A stretch of 49,525 nt of DNA from Gloeomargarita sp. SKYB120 (GTDB lineage Bacteria; Cyanobacteriota; Cyanobacteriia; Gloeomargaritales; Gloeomargaritaceae): the NCBI GenBank assembly GCA_025062155.1, contig JANXAM010000018.1:1-49525 (forward strand), read 5' to 3'. Positions 1 through 8,310 of the stretch are shown piece after piece (the stretch's first letter is position 1; every line of letters begins with the position of its first letter). The position numbers and the translations under genes were made by a program. Below the pieces are notes generated by a model that saw only the letters and a program-made list of their open reading frames with translations, was not told where the DNA came from and ran no database searches.

Positions 1-368
1 GGCTTCACATCCTTCATTCTCTCTAGATACGCCTGTCGCTCCTGCTCATCTTGTTCTTGGTAGGAGAAAGTTTTTTTTTGCGGGTATAGCCTATCTTTTT
101 GAGTGCTCTACAAATCGTCATACTACTCACACCCCAGATCGCCGCCATTTCCTTCTGGGTCAGACTGGGATTTGCCTCGACAAACTTGCGAAATTCATCC
201 AAGTCTTTAATCTTATGACTATGCCCCTTTTGGTAAGCAATCACCGGTTTCAGACCATTGTTTGAGCCAGCGTTGTAACGTGCGATATCTCACTTCGATG
301 AGTGTTGCGCCCCCCACGACCGCTTCAATGGCTTTCTGACGCAGGTCTGTGCTGTAAGGATTAGACAT
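1..368 (-). pseudogene. IS630-type transposase, N-terminal part, frameshifted
   Basis: Translation starts at ATG 368 (MSNPYSTDLRQKAIEAV) and gives an IS630 helix-turn-helix region (YRTLQRWLKQWSETGD). The frame is lost near position 240, where intact relatives continue with PKEGYQKGH. It resumes in another frame (YQKGHSHKI, then FVEANPSLTQKEMAAIWGVS) and shifts again near 50-60, where the third frame gives QEQDEQERQAYLERMKDVK up to the window edge. At least two frameshifts make it non-functional as read. The order of the homologous segments is that of the family, so this is decay in place rather than rearrangement. Confidence 0.75.
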
Positions 369-427
369 GAAAAACCTCTATGAACTCATTAGCCCTATTC
401 TATGCCAAGTAAACGTTTTTAGCTATA
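1..427 (-). mobile_element. IS630-family insertion sequence, left part, cut by window edge
   Basis: On the minus strand this runs from an element end reading TATAGCTAAAAACG (427 down to 414) into a transposase reading frame that leaves the window at base 1. The end starts with TA followed by TAGC, as in other TA-targeting elements here. The right-hand fragment at 48780 has a closely similar end (TATAGCTAAAATCAC), so both probably come from one IS type. Only the 5' half is present. Assignment to IS630 rests on the helix-turn-helix N-terminus and on the DDE C-terminal motifs seen in the matching fragment. Confidence 0.7.
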
Positions 428-585
428 AAAACCTAGAAACAACTTTATCCACCACTATAGCTAAGCACACAATGTCTGGCACGAGCAGCAGCTAGAAACC
501 TTGAAGCTTTGGCTTTGCCTGCTGCTCAAGTACGCCAACTTAAATGTTGTCTGCTATATCATGCATCATTACTTACATAGCACCA
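421..585. repeat. Short dispersed repeat (type 3), copy X, split by a 103-bp insertion
   Basis: The sequence AGCTATAAAAACCTAGAAA ... TTTATCCACCACTATA, continuing after an insertion with ATGCATCATTACTTACATAGCAC, is the inverted counterpart of 48599-48680. The second copy has about 20 extra bases in the middle but lacks the insertion at 456-558. The two copies therefore act as filled and empty sites for each other. It may itself be a small IS630-related repeat, because its ends read roughly GCTAT...AA inward. Confidence 0.6.
456..558 (+). repeat. 103-bp MITE-like element, copy A
   Basis: It begins TATAGCTAAGCACACAATG and ends AATGTTGTCTGCTATA, so it is bounded by TATA on both sides and inserted at a TA dinucleotide. 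It is similar over its length to copies B and C at 48943-49145, with the shared start GCTAAGCACA and the shared end TAAATGTT.TCTGCTATA. The uninterrupted host repeat at 48599-48680 shows the site without it. No coding capacity is seen. Confidence 0.65.
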
Positions 586-727
586 CCCCGCAAGTATTGC
601 ATAAGCTAATGTCTCAATCTGATTTGAAATGGCTGCGATTGGAATGGAACTCGTCCCGTGATTCAGACGAGTATAGGTAACTAAGCTACAGACGTCAGGA
701 TGAACGAGGGGAAATTTTCTGTGCTGC
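586..727. other. Non-coding spacer downstream of ribD
   Basis: No reading frame of note. It contains a perfect 7-bp inverted repeat, ACTCGTC (649-655) and GACGAGT (666-672), with a 10-nt loop. That could form a hairpin after the minus-strand ribD gene, but no T-run follows, so a terminator role is only a possibility. Confidence 0.3.
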
Positions 728-1828
728 TTACAAAAGCGTTTCTGCTGGTAAATAACCCTGGATAAGCCAGTCTTGTCCCACCATTTCCCAGCGGCACCGC
801 TCTAGGAGCAACGCCTCCTGCATCCGCCAGCGTCCTAAATCCCCGACTGGGGTGGGTGCGCTGTCACCACCGATGAGTTTGGGAGCGATAAACGCTACTA
901 CCTTTTGCACGACACCCTGCCGGATCGCCGGCGCCGCTAACCGTCCGCCACATTCCCACAGAACCGTGTTGCAGCCCCGCTGAGCTAAGGTTTGGCTCAC
1001 GGTCAAGGGGTCACAGGGGTCCAAAGGCAGCCATTCGACCCCTAGCGCTTGCAACTGTTTGAGCAGGGGTGGCCAAGGGTCAGACACTGGGGGCGTAATC
1101 AGCACCGTGCGCAGGCCATTTTCCACTCGCCAGACGCTGGCCTCGAGGGGCAAATCCAGCGACCGGGACATTACGACTCGTAGGGGCGAATGGGGCGTCA
1201 TGCCGTGAGTCGTCAAGGAGGGATTGTCATGCCGGACAGTGTTGCCTCCAGTGATCACGGCATCGCAGCGGGACCGCAGGGTGTACACCCATTGCCGCGC
1301 TTCGGGTCCCGTCACCCAGAGACTGTCACCAGTGGCACTAGCAATTTTGCCATCCAGGGTCATGGCGTACTTGAGAATCCCAAAGGCCCGCCCTGTGCGC
1401 ACGCGGTGGAAAAAGCCCTCGTTGAGTTCTTGGCATTGGTCCGCCAGTACACCCACCGTCACGTCAATACCGGCCTGTTGCAACCGAGCGACGCCGCTGC
1501 CAGCCACCCGTGGGTCAGGGTCAATGACGCCCACTACCACCCGCCGAATCCCCGCAGCCAGGATGGCCTCCGTACAGGGGGGCGTGCGACCGTAGTGGTT
1601 GCAGGGTTCCAAATTTACGTACAGGGTCGCTCCTTGAGCTTGTTCCCTAGCCTGCTGCAGGGCAAAGACCTCCGCGTGGGGCTGTCCTGCCTGGGGGTGG
1701 AACCCTTCGCCCACGATGTGACCGTCGCGAACCACCACGGCTCCTACCATGGGATTGGGACTAGTGCGCCCCCAGGCGCGGCGAGCCAGCTCCAGACAGC
1801 GGGCCATGTACCGTTCGTCGGCCTTCAT
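728..1828 (-). CDS. ribD: Bifunctional riboflavin biosynthesis deaminase/reductase RibD
   Basis: RibD carries out two early steps of riboflavin synthesis in the cytosol: deamination of the pyrimidine intermediate made from GTP, then NADPH-dependent reduction of its ribose. The 366-aa protein has the N-terminal cytidine-deaminase-type zinc site, HAEV at residues 51-54 with Cys76 and Cys85 in the PCNHYGRTPPC motif. A RibD_C reductase domain follows from about residue 150 (GILKYAMTLDGKIA). Length fits the family. Its ATG overlaps the TGA of ssb upstream (ATGA at 1825-1828), so translation is probably coupled. Confidence 0.95.
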   Translation of the reverse strand: MKADERYMARCLELARRAWGRTSPNPMVGAVVVRDGHIVGEGFHPQAGQPHAEVFALQQAREQAQGATLYVNLEPCNHYGRTPPCTEAILAAGIRRVVVGVIDPDPRVAGSGVARLQQAGIDVTVGVLADQCQELNEGFFHRVRTGRAFGILKYAMTLDGKIASATGDSLWVTGPEARQWVYTLRSRCDAVITGGNTVRHDNPSLTTHGMTPHSPLRVVMSRSLDLPLEASVWRVENGLRTVLITPPVSDPWPPLLKQLQALGVEWLPLDPCDPLTVSQTLAQRGCNTVLWECGGRLAAPAIRQGVVQKVVAFIAPKLIGGDSAPTPVGDLGRWRMQEALLLERCRWEMVGQDWLIQGYLPAETLL

Positions 1829-2175
1829 GCCGTGGCGGGCGCCGGTTCGTCGCTAGCTTTTACCCCGTAGTCTAGAATTTCGGCAAACCGAATCCGCAGG
1901 GCCGTTGCGGGCTGGCCGTCCTTGTCGGTGTAATGCTCTTCGTCCAGTTGCCCAGTCACCGTGGGACGCGCCCCCTTGTCCAACAAATTCATGGCTGTTT
2001 CCGCCTGGTTCCCCCACACGTCCACCTGAAAGCGCAATGGGGGGGCGTCTTCTCCTTCACTTTTGCGGCGGTTGACGTAGAGGGGAAAGCTGCACAACAC
2101 TGTGCCCTTCTCAAAGTGGCGAATGGTTGGCTTGGCCGCCACGTAGCCGCAGACTGTTACCCTTGCCCAGGTCAT
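1825..2175 (-). CDS. ssb: Single-stranded DNA-binding protein
   Basis: A 116-aa OB-fold protein of the bacterial SSB family. The order of motifs fits: an N-terminal strand (RVTVCGYVAAKPTIRHF), RFQVDVWGNQAE, and a final strand GQLDEEHYTDKDGQ. It would coat single-stranded DNA in replication and repair. The C-terminus is short (ASDEPAPATA) and lacks the acidic DDDIPF-type tip used for protein partners in other bacteria. The gene overlaps ribD by 4 nt at its 3' end, probably one transcript. Confidence 0.88.
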   Translation of the reverse strand: MTWARVTVCGYVAAKPTIRHFEKGTVLCSFPLYVNRRKSEGEDAPPLRFQVDVWGNQAETAMNLLDKGARPTVTGQLDEEHYTDKDGQPATALRIRFAEILDYGVKASDEPAPATA

Positions 2176-2212
2176 GGCTGTTCCTCTCGTGCTGCTAGCC
2201 CTAGGATAGCAC

Positions 2213-4042
2213 CTAGGCCAGCGCTACCGGGTTGTGCCCGTCCACCTGCAGGCGCCAGTAGCGGGCGTAGAGGCCTCCTTGCCGCAGTAGTTCCGCGTGG
2301 GTGCCCTGTTCTACCAACCGGCCTTTTTCCAGCACCAGGATCTGGTCGGCGTGGCGAATCGTGGACAGGCGGTGGGCAATCACCAGCACCGTACGCTGGC
2401 GCTGGAACTCGTACAGGGCCTTTTGCACTAGGGATTCCGAGTGGGAGTCTAGGGCCGAGGTGGCCTCATCCAGGATCAAAATCTCCGGCTGCCGCAGGAT
2501 GGCCCGCGCCAGAGCTAGCCGTTGCCGTTGCCCGCCGGATAACCGGTAGCCCCGCTCCCCCACCACTGTGTCGTAGCCCTGTGGAAGCTGGGCGATAAAT
2601 TCGTCAGCGTAGGCTGCTGCCGCCGCCCGTTCCACCTCGGCATCGGTGGCGTCTAACCGGCCAAAGCGGATGTTTTCCCGGATGGTGGTGTTGAAGACAA
2701 AGGTGTCCTGGCTGACCACTCCCAGCCGCGCCCACCAGTCCGCCAGGGACAATTCCCGCCGGTCCACCCCGTCCACCAAAATCCGGCCCGCTGTCGGTTC
2801 GTACAACCCAACGAGCAGGTCAGCCACCGATGACTTGCCCGCCCCCGACGCCCCCACCAGTGCTGTCACCTTTCCCGCCGGTAACGTAAAACTCAGGTCC
2901 ATGACCGCCGGCGTCTGCGTGCCTGGGTATTGCAGCGTCACCCGGTCAAAGCGAATCTCCCGTTGCAGGCCCCGAAACGGTCGCCCCTCCACCCGCAGAA
3001 ATTCCTTATCCTGGTTCTCTAGGAAGGGGTCGAGCATCTGCAACATACCCCACAGGACCCCCAGTTGGCTGGAAATGGAGACCAGGCTCTGGCTTTGGAA
3101 CGCAAAGCGATTGTAGGCGGAAATAAAGGTGGCTAGGGTGGGCAAAAGCAACTGCATGGGCCGGTCTCGACTCAGCAGCCACAACCCCCCCAGCAGCATG
3201 ACCGCCAGGATGGTGGTGGACAAGACCGCAGACAGGGGATCGGGCAGGGTACTCCAGGCCACCTGCCGGTCCAGCATCTTTAGGACGTTGCGCTGGAGCT
3301 GGCGCAGGCGGGTTAGGGTTTCCTCGTGGCGATGGAAGCTGTAAATCAACCGCAACGCCTGCAGGGTTTCCACCATGTAGCTTTTGATGTCGGCGGTTTC
3401 CCCCGTCAGCGTCTTGGCCACGTCGCGGACTTTGGGGAGGATGTAGCGCTGCATCCCAATCAAGGTCCCCGACAGCAGGAGGGTGGACACCAGCACCAGG
3501 GGTGAAATCCAGACTAGGACCGCCAGATACGACAGCATGAGACACACCGCCAGCACCAGCCGGTTGGTCGTTGAAAACAGGGCGCTGGTCATCATGCCCA
3601 GGTCAATAAAATTCACCAGCTCCCCATGCCGGTAACGGCTGATGCAGGGAAAACTCAACCGCAACATCCGCTCCATGAGCAACTGGCTGGTGTACATGCT
3701 CATGCGGTTGCCCAGGTAACTGGTGATCACGGTACTGAAATACTTCAAGGCGCTCTGCAGGACCTGAAACCCCCAGGCGATGAACACCAGCAGGGCCACC
3801 ACCTGCAGGCGAGACCACCCCTGCACCCAGGGCTGCAACCAGGCAACCTGAAACTGGTCATCCGCCAGGGCGCTCAGGGCCAAGTACACGGACACATAGG
3901 TCGAGCTTTCCAGCAGGCCCGCCCCCAAATTCAGCAGGACAGCGCCCACCACCCGCAGGCGATATTTGAGAACCGACCGCCAAACCAGACGACAAAAGGG
4001 CTGCCCGAGGGCATGACGCCACCCCCGCCAGAATTTACCCAT
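2213..4042 (-). CDS. ABC transporter, fused permease and ATPase (exporter type)
   Basis: A 609-aa half-transporter with a six-helix membrane domain (about residues 25-335) and a C-terminal nucleotide-binding domain. The latter has Walker A GASGAGKS (397-404), signature LSGGQRQ (501-507), Walker B ILILDE (521-526) and the H-loop in IAHRLST. This is the MsbA/HlyB-type exporter fold, expected to act as a homodimer in the cytoplasmic membrane. The substrate cannot be told from sequence; lipid or small-molecule export are typical for the family. It overlaps the upstream YbjN gene by 8 nt, so the two are likely co-expressed. Confidence 0.9.
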   Translation of the reverse strand: MGKFWRGWRHALGQPFCRLVWRSVLKYRLRVVGAVLLNLGAGLLESSTYVSVYLALSALADDQFQVAWLQPWVQGWSRLQVVALLVFIAWGFQVLQSALKYFSTVITSYLGNRMSMYTSQLLMERMLRLSFPCISRYRHGELVNFIDLGMMTSALFSTTNRLVLAVCLMLSYLAVLVWISPLVLVSTLLLSGTLIGMQRYILPKVRDVAKTLTGETADIKSYMVETLQALRLIYSFHRHEETLTRLRQLQRNVLKMLDRQVAWSTLPDPLSAVLSTTILAVMLLGGLWLLSRDRPMQLLLPTLATFISAYNRFAFQSQSLVSISSQLGVLWGMLQMLDPFLENQDKEFLRVEGRPFRGLQREIRFDRVTLQYPGTQTPAVMDLSFTLPAGKVTALVGASGAGKSSVADLLVGLYEPTAGRILVDGVDRRELSLADWWARLGVVSQDTFVFNTTIRENIRFGRLDATDAEVERAAAAAYADEFIAQLPQGYDTVVGERGYRLSGGQRQRLALARAILRQPEILILDEATSALDSHSESLVQKALYEFQRQRTVLVIAHRLSTIRHADQILVLEKGRLVEQGTHAELLRQGGLYARYWRLQVDGHNPVALA

Positions 4043-4490
4043 TCACCGCCGGAAAGCGCGTTTGCAATTCCTCATCGTACAGGTCTGCCAGCGAGGCCAC
4101 GATGGTAATCAAGCGGGCAACTTCTGAAGGGTCCAGATCTTGCACCGACCGCGTTCCCACCACCACCACCTCCTGGTTCAGCAGGGCAAACCGCGCCTCC
4201 ATCGTTGTCGCCCAGTTCAACTCCAGCAACTGCTGGAATAGGTCTGCTTGCTGCTGCACCGGCAACTTCAACACCGTGGACCAGACCGTCAACATATCGT
4301 CGGGCGTGGTGCCGGTCATTTGCACGTAAACTTCCACCGTCCCGTAGCGAAACCGCCAGATGTACCCCTGCTCTAAATGACTCACTTGGGCGGAATCCGG
4401 CTCTGCCAGCGAACTGATGACCGTTTCCACATCGTCCATCCGCTGGGTCGAGCGCTCCGCTTCGGTCAATTCGGGGAACGTGACGTCCAT
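4035..4490 (-). CDS. YbjN-domain protein
   Basis: A 151-aa acidic soluble protein. The pattern of an N-terminal helix (DDVETVISSLAE), a strand pair containing WRFRYGTVEVYVQ, and a helix LNWATTMEARFALLNQEVVVVGTR matches the YbjN / type III chaperone-like fold common in cyanobacteria. Members lack a defined biochemical role; a chaperone or adaptor function is assumed from the fold. It overlaps the start of the ABC exporter gene by 8 nt. Confidence 0.75.
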   Translation of the reverse strand: MDVTFPELTEAERSTQRMDDVETVISSLAEPDSAQVSHLEQGYIWRFRYGTVEVYVQMTGTTPDDMLTVWSTVLKLPVQQQADLFQQLLELNWATTMEARFALLNQEVVVVGTRSVQDLDPSEVARLITIVASLADLYDEELQTRFPAVNG

Positions 4491-4530
4491 GGGGCCACCT
4501 GCTCTCTAGGAGTAGCTTACACCAAAAGCC

Positions 4531-5340
4531 CTACGACGCGAGCACGGTGTTGACGACCCGCATGAACTCTGCGCGGGTTGCCGTGTTGTGCAAAAACACA
4601 CCCCCCAACTTGCTAGTGACCGTATCGGAATTCACGTCCTCAATCCCCCGCGCCTTAACGCAGTAGTGCTTGGCCTGGATCACCACCGCGATGTCCTCTG
4701 TCTCCAGGATATAGGACAAAGCGTAGAAAATCTGCTCCGTCAGCCGCTCCTGGATTTGGGGGCGTTTGGCGAAATACTGGACGATGCGGTTGATCTTAGA
4801 TAAACCCAGCACCTTCTCCTTGGGGATGTAGGCCACGTGGGCGCGGCCATCAATCGTGACAAAGTGGTGCTCGCAGTTGCTCTGGACGTTGATATTGCGC
4901 TCAACGACCATCGAGCTGTAGCCCATCTTGTTTTCCACCGTGGTGCATTTGGGGAAATTGCGCCAGTCCAGGCCGTAGAAAATCTCATCCACGTACATCC
5001 GCGCCACCCGCTTGGGGGTTTCCGCCAGGCTGTCATCCCGCAAGTCCAACCCCAGCACCTGCATGATCTGGGCAAAGTGCCAGGCAATCAGGCTGCGTTT
5101 TTGGGTGTCGTCCAAGCCCGTTTCCACCTGGGGCGTAGCCACCCCCTTTTCGAGGAGAAATTGCGCCACTCGTAGCCCCAACTCCGGGTCGGTTTTCTGG
5201 GCACGGGTAACGGGTTCCTCCTCCAAGTACAAGTCAGGGTTGGGGTTGGTCAAGAGCCTCAGGGCATGGTCTGTATCCGTCGCCAGCACGCTCCCGTGCC
5301 CATTCGTGGCCGGGTTGACAGCATGAGGGGTTAACGTCAT
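4531..5340 (-). CDS. folE: GTP cyclohydrolase I
   Basis: FolE converts GTP to dihydroneopterin triphosphate, the entry to folate and pterin synthesis. The core has the zinc ligands Cys156 and His159 in [19 protein letters not shown], and Cys227 in HYCVKARGI. The [23 protein letters not shown] helix is also typical. At 269 aa it carries about 70-80 extra N-terminal residues before the core helices, as in some cyanobacterial and plant-like forms; an internal start cannot be excluded. folP, a later gene in the pathway, lies at 47733 in the same window but not in the same operon. Confidence 0.93.
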   Translation of the reverse strand: MTLTPHAVNPATNGHGSVLATDTDHALRLLTNPNPDLYLEEEPVTRAQKTDPELGLRVAQFLLEKGVATPQVETGLDDTQKRSLIAWHFAQIMQVLGLDLRDDSLAETPKRVARMYVDEIFYGLDWRNFPKCTTVENKMGYSSMVVERNINVQSNCEHHFVTIDGRAHVAYIPKEKVLGLSKINRIVQYFAKRPQIQERLTEQIFYALSYILETEDIAVVIQAKHYCVKARGIEDVNSDTVTSKLGGVFLHNTATRAEFMRVVNTVLAS

Positions 5341-5536
5341 AGGTTCTCACAAAAGATGGGCATAACTAGAAGGGGAGAACTGCCGTCGCACCAGTGCCTC
5401 CACACGGACCTTCAACACCCTCCCCATCGCACAAGCATCCAGCGCATCGCTCACGTCTCCTTGCGAGAGCAGGCTGCACCAAGAGAGCAGTATAACCCAT
5501 GCCTTCTCCGGCGGCTACCCACAACTCGGTTTTTTT
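5341..5536. other. Intergenic spacer between folE start and guaA end
   Basis: 196 bp without a credible gene. It should carry the folE promoter on the minus strand, but I see no convincing -35/-10 pair. A plus-strand run of eight T lies at 5530-5537 with no hairpin before it. Confidence 0.35.
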
Positions 5537-7120
5537 TCACTCCCACTCAATCGTCCCCGGCGGCTTCGAGGTAATGTCATACACCACGCGGTTGATGCCC
5601 GGCACCTCGTTGACGATGCGATTGGCCACCAGTTCCAAAAACTCGTAGGGCACCTTGGCCCAGTCCGCCGTCATCCCGTCTTCACTCGTGACCAGGCGTA
5701 GCACGACGGGATAGGCGTAGGTGCGCTTGTCCCCCATCACGCCCACCGACCGCACCGGTAGCAGGACGGCAAAGGCCTGCCAGAGCTGGTTGTACAGACC
5801 GTGCCGGTTGATTTCCTGGCGCACAATCCAGTCAGCTTCCCGCAACATTTCCAGGCGTTCAGGTGTAACCTCCCCCAGGATGCGAATCGCCAGCCCTGGT
5901 CCGGGAAAGGGTTGCCGCTGCACAATCTCCTCCGGCAGGCCCAGGGAGCGGGCCACCTTGCGCACCTCGTCTTTGAACAGCCGCCGCAGCGGTTCAATCA
6001 GCTTGAATTGCAGGTTTTTGGGCAACCCCCCCACATTGTGATGGCTTTTGATCTTCACCGCCAGCCGTTCGCCAGTCTGCGGGTCCACCGGGCCGCCCGC
6101 CGACTCGATGACATCAGGGTACAGCGTCCCCTGGGCCAGATAGTCAAACGGCCCCAGCCGCTGCGACTCCCGCTCAAACACCTTGATAAATTCGTGGCCA
6201 ATGATCCGCCGTTTTTCCTCCGGGTCAGTCACGCCCTTGATGGCCTGCAGAAATTGCTCCCGGGCGTTGACATACTCCACCGGGATGTGGAATTGCTCGT
6301 GAAACAGCTTCAGCAACCGCTCCGGCTCCAGCTTGCGCATGAAGCCCTGGTCGATGAACACGCAGGTGAGTTGGTTGCCGATGGCCTTGTGCAGCAAAAA
6401 CGCCAGGGTCGAGGAGTCCACCCCCCCTGACAGAGCCAGCAACACCCGCTTATTGCCCACCTTGGCGCGGATTTCGTTGATCGCCTCCTCCACAAAGGCC
6501 GCTGGGGTCCAGGTGGGTTCGCAGCCGCAGATGTGATAGACAAAGTTGCGAATGATGGCCATCCCTCCCTGGGAATGAGCCACCTCCGGATGGAACTGCA
6601 CCCCGTAGAGATTGCGCTCGTGGTGGGCCAGAGCCGCGCAGGGACAGTTTTCCGTGTGGGCCAAGATAGAAAACCCCTCCGGCAACTGCACCACGCTGTC
6701 CCCGTGGCTCATCCACATGATGGTGCCGTCCTCGACGTTGGTCAGCAGGTCCGTGGGGTCGTCAATGTGCAGCGCCGCCTTGCCGTATTCCCCCAGGGCG
6801 GAACGCACCACCTTACCCCCCAACTGCTGCACCATCAACTGCATCCCGTAGCACACGCCCAGGATGGGAATCCCCAGGTTCCAGATCTCCGGGTCACACT
6901 GGGGCGCGCCCCGGTCATAGACCGAGTTGGGTCCGCCCGAGAGGATAATGCCGCGCGGTTTCAGGCGTCGCAGTTCCTCCGCCGTGGTGTGGTATGGCAA
7001 TAGCTCAGAGTACACTTGGGTCTCGCGAATCCGGCGGGCAATCAGCTCGGAGTACTGCGAGCCAAAGTCCAAAATGGCAATCATTTGCCGGGGAGACGGC
7101 CCCCCGCTCAGGTCGTCCAC
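5537..7120 (-). CDS. guaA: GMP synthase (glutamine-hydrolysing)
   Basis: GuaA aminates XMP to GMP with glutamine and ATP. The 527-aa protein has a class I glutamine amidotransferase domain with nucleophile Cys90 in GVCYGMQL and the partner His in [10 protein letters not shown]. The ATP pyrophosphatase P-loop [10 protein letters not shown] and the C-terminal dimerisation domain ending KPPGTIEWE follow. The start given is GTG 7120; ATG 7084 ([10 protein letters not shown]) is an alternative, but a short leader before this motif is common in cyanobacterial GuaA. Divergent from msrB. Confidence 0.93.
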   Translation of the reverse strand: MDDLSGGPSPRQMIAILDFGSQYSELIARRIRETQVYSELLPYHTTAEELRRLKPRGIILSGGPNSVYDRGAPQCDPEIWNLGIPILGVCYGMQLMVQQLGGKVVRSALGEYGKAALHIDDPTDLLTNVEDGTIMWMSHGDSVVQLPEGFSILAHTENCPCAALAHHERNLYGVQFHPEVAHSQGGMAIIRNFVYHICGCEPTWTPAAFVEEAINEIRAKVGNKRVLLALSGGVDSSTLAFLLHKAIGNQLTCVFIDQGFMRKLEPERLLKLFHEQFHIPVEYVNAREQFLQAIKGVTDPEEKRRIIGHEFIKVFERESQRLGPFDYLAQGTLYPDVIESAGGPVDPQTGERLAVKIKSHHNVGGLPKNLQFKLIEPLRRLFKDEVRKVARSLGLPEEIVQRQPFPGPGLAIRILGEVTPERLEMLREADWIVRQEINRHGLYNQLWQAFAVLLPVRSVGVMGDKRTYAYPVVLRLVTSEDGMTADWAKVPYEFLELVANRIVNEVPGINRVVYDITSKPPGTIEWE

Positions 7121-7195
7121 AGGTGGTTGTCACGCAAGGGGAACAGTTCCCTATTGTAGCCCGCTCGGCGAGTGTGTGAAGTTATGTTAAAAAGC

Positions 7196-7201
7196 TATAG
7201 T
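7196..7201 (+). promoter_or_regulatory. Possible -10 element for msrB-recR
   Basis: TATAGT lies 30 nt before the msrB start codon in the short guaA/msrB divergent spacer. No good -35 hexamer sits at the usual distance, so this is a weak call based on the -10 match and position. Confidence 0.3.
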
Positions 7202-7231
7202 AGAACTAGGCGCGTTGCAGGAAGGGAAATC

Positions 7232-7654
7232 ATGGATTCGGCGGCTTTACCCCAGACTGAGGAAGAGTGGCAAAAAATTCTCACGCCGGAGCAGTTTCGG
7301 GTGTTGCGGCAGCACGGCACGGAACGGCCTGGGAGTAGCCCCCTTGACAAAAACTATGCCCCTGGGAAGTACTACTGCGCCGGCTGCGGGGCCTTGTTGT
7401 TTACGTCGGAGACCAAGTTCAACAGCGGGACGGGGTGGCCGAGTTTCTACGCGCCGGTCGAAGGGGCGATTGGCACGCGCGAAGATTGGTCCTACGGGAT
7501 GCGCCGGATTGAAGTGCATTGTCGCCGCTGCGGCGGTCATCTGGGGCATGTGTTTCCCGACGGTCCCCCGCCTACTGGCCTGCGCTACTGCATCAACGGG
7601 GTGGCCCTGGTGTTTGTTCCTGAGGGTGAATCGCCGCCGGTGAACCGACCTTGA
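7232..7654 (+). CDS. msrB: Peptide-methionine (R)-S-oxide reductase MsrB
   Basis: MsrB repairs the R form of methionine sulfoxide in oxidised proteins. The roughly 140-aa protein begins [14 protein letters not shown] at ATG 7232, preceded by GGAAGGGA. Zinc-site cysteines appear as YYCAGCG and [12 protein letters not shown]. The catalytic region near the end reads [13 protein letters not shown], so the usual resolving/catalytic Cys is present. A longer frame reaches back to 7172 but its extra residues do not resemble the family. The stop overlaps the recR start by 4 nt. Confidence 0.93.
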   Translation: MDSAALPQTEEEWQKILTPEQFRVLRQHGTERPGSSPLDKNYAPGKYYCAGCGALLFTSETKFNSGTGWPSFYAPVEGAIGTREDWSYGMRRIEVHCRRCGGHLGHVFPDGPPPTGLRYCINGVALVFVPEGESPPVNRP

Positions 7655-8250
7655 GCGTTGCCTACACCCGTCCCCTGGCCCGTCTGATCGAACGGCTGCA
7701 GCGGTTGCCCGGCATTGGCCCCAAATCAGCCCAGCGGATTGCCCTGCACCTGCTCAAGCAATCGGAGTCGGAAGTGCAGGCTCTTGCCCAAGCCCTGGTG
7801 GAGGCCAAACAGCAGGTGGGGCACTGCCAGATCTGCTACCACCTGTCTGCCGAACCGGTGTGTGAAATTTGCGCCGACCCGGAGCGAGACGACCATGTCA
7901 TCTGCGTCGTCAGCGATGCCCGGGATGTGATTGCCTTGGAAAAAACCCGCGAGTACCGGGGCAAATACCACGTGCTGGGGGGTGTGATTTCCCCGATGGA
8001 GGGCATTGGCCCCGAGCAGCTCACCATCAACGCCCTGGTGAAACGGGTGGGGGAAAAGCCCATCAAAGAGGTGATCCTGGCGCTGAGTCCCACGATTGAA
8101 GGGGAAACGACCATCCTCTACCTCGGGCGCCTGCTCAAGCCCCTGACGCGAGTGACCCGCATCGCCTTCGGGTTGCCGATGGGGGGCGATTTGGAGTACG
8201 CCGATGAGTTGACCCTAGCCAAGGCCCTGGAGGGACGCCGAGAGCTTTAG
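7651..8250 (+). CDS. recR: Recombination protein RecR
   Basis: RecR acts with RecF and RecO to load RecA at gaps. At 199 aa it has the helix-hairpin-helix [17 protein letters not shown], a C4 zinc finger (Cys59, Cys62, Cys71, Cys74) and a Toprim domain ([15 protein letters not shown], then [14 protein letters not shown]). The start is TTG 7651, overlapping the msrB TGA as TTGA, which implies translational coupling. No other in-frame start keeps the conserved N-terminal [10 protein letters not shown] segment. Confidence 0.94.
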   Translation: MSVAYTRPLARLIERLQRLPGIGPKSAQRIALHLLKQSESEVQALAQALVEAKQQVGHCQICYHLSAEPVCEICADPERDDHVICVVSDARDVIALEKTREYRGKYHVLGGVISPMEGIGPEQLTINALVKRVGEKPIKEVILALSPTIEGETTILYLGRLLKPLTRVTRIAFGLPMGGDLEYADELTLAKALEGRREL

Positions 8251-8310
8251 ACCGGCACTTCACAGTACTTCATAATAGAAGTTAGGAGACGTGAAAAAGT
8301 TGGTCAACGG

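Noticed and set aside
1190-1870. A 226-codon frame opposite ribD
   Set aside because: No family resemblance; ribD and ssb motifs explain the region.
728-2175. Possible FMN riboswitch with ribD
   Set aside because: ribD starts inside the end of ssb, leaving no leader; nothing resembling the RFN element is seen upstream of ssb.
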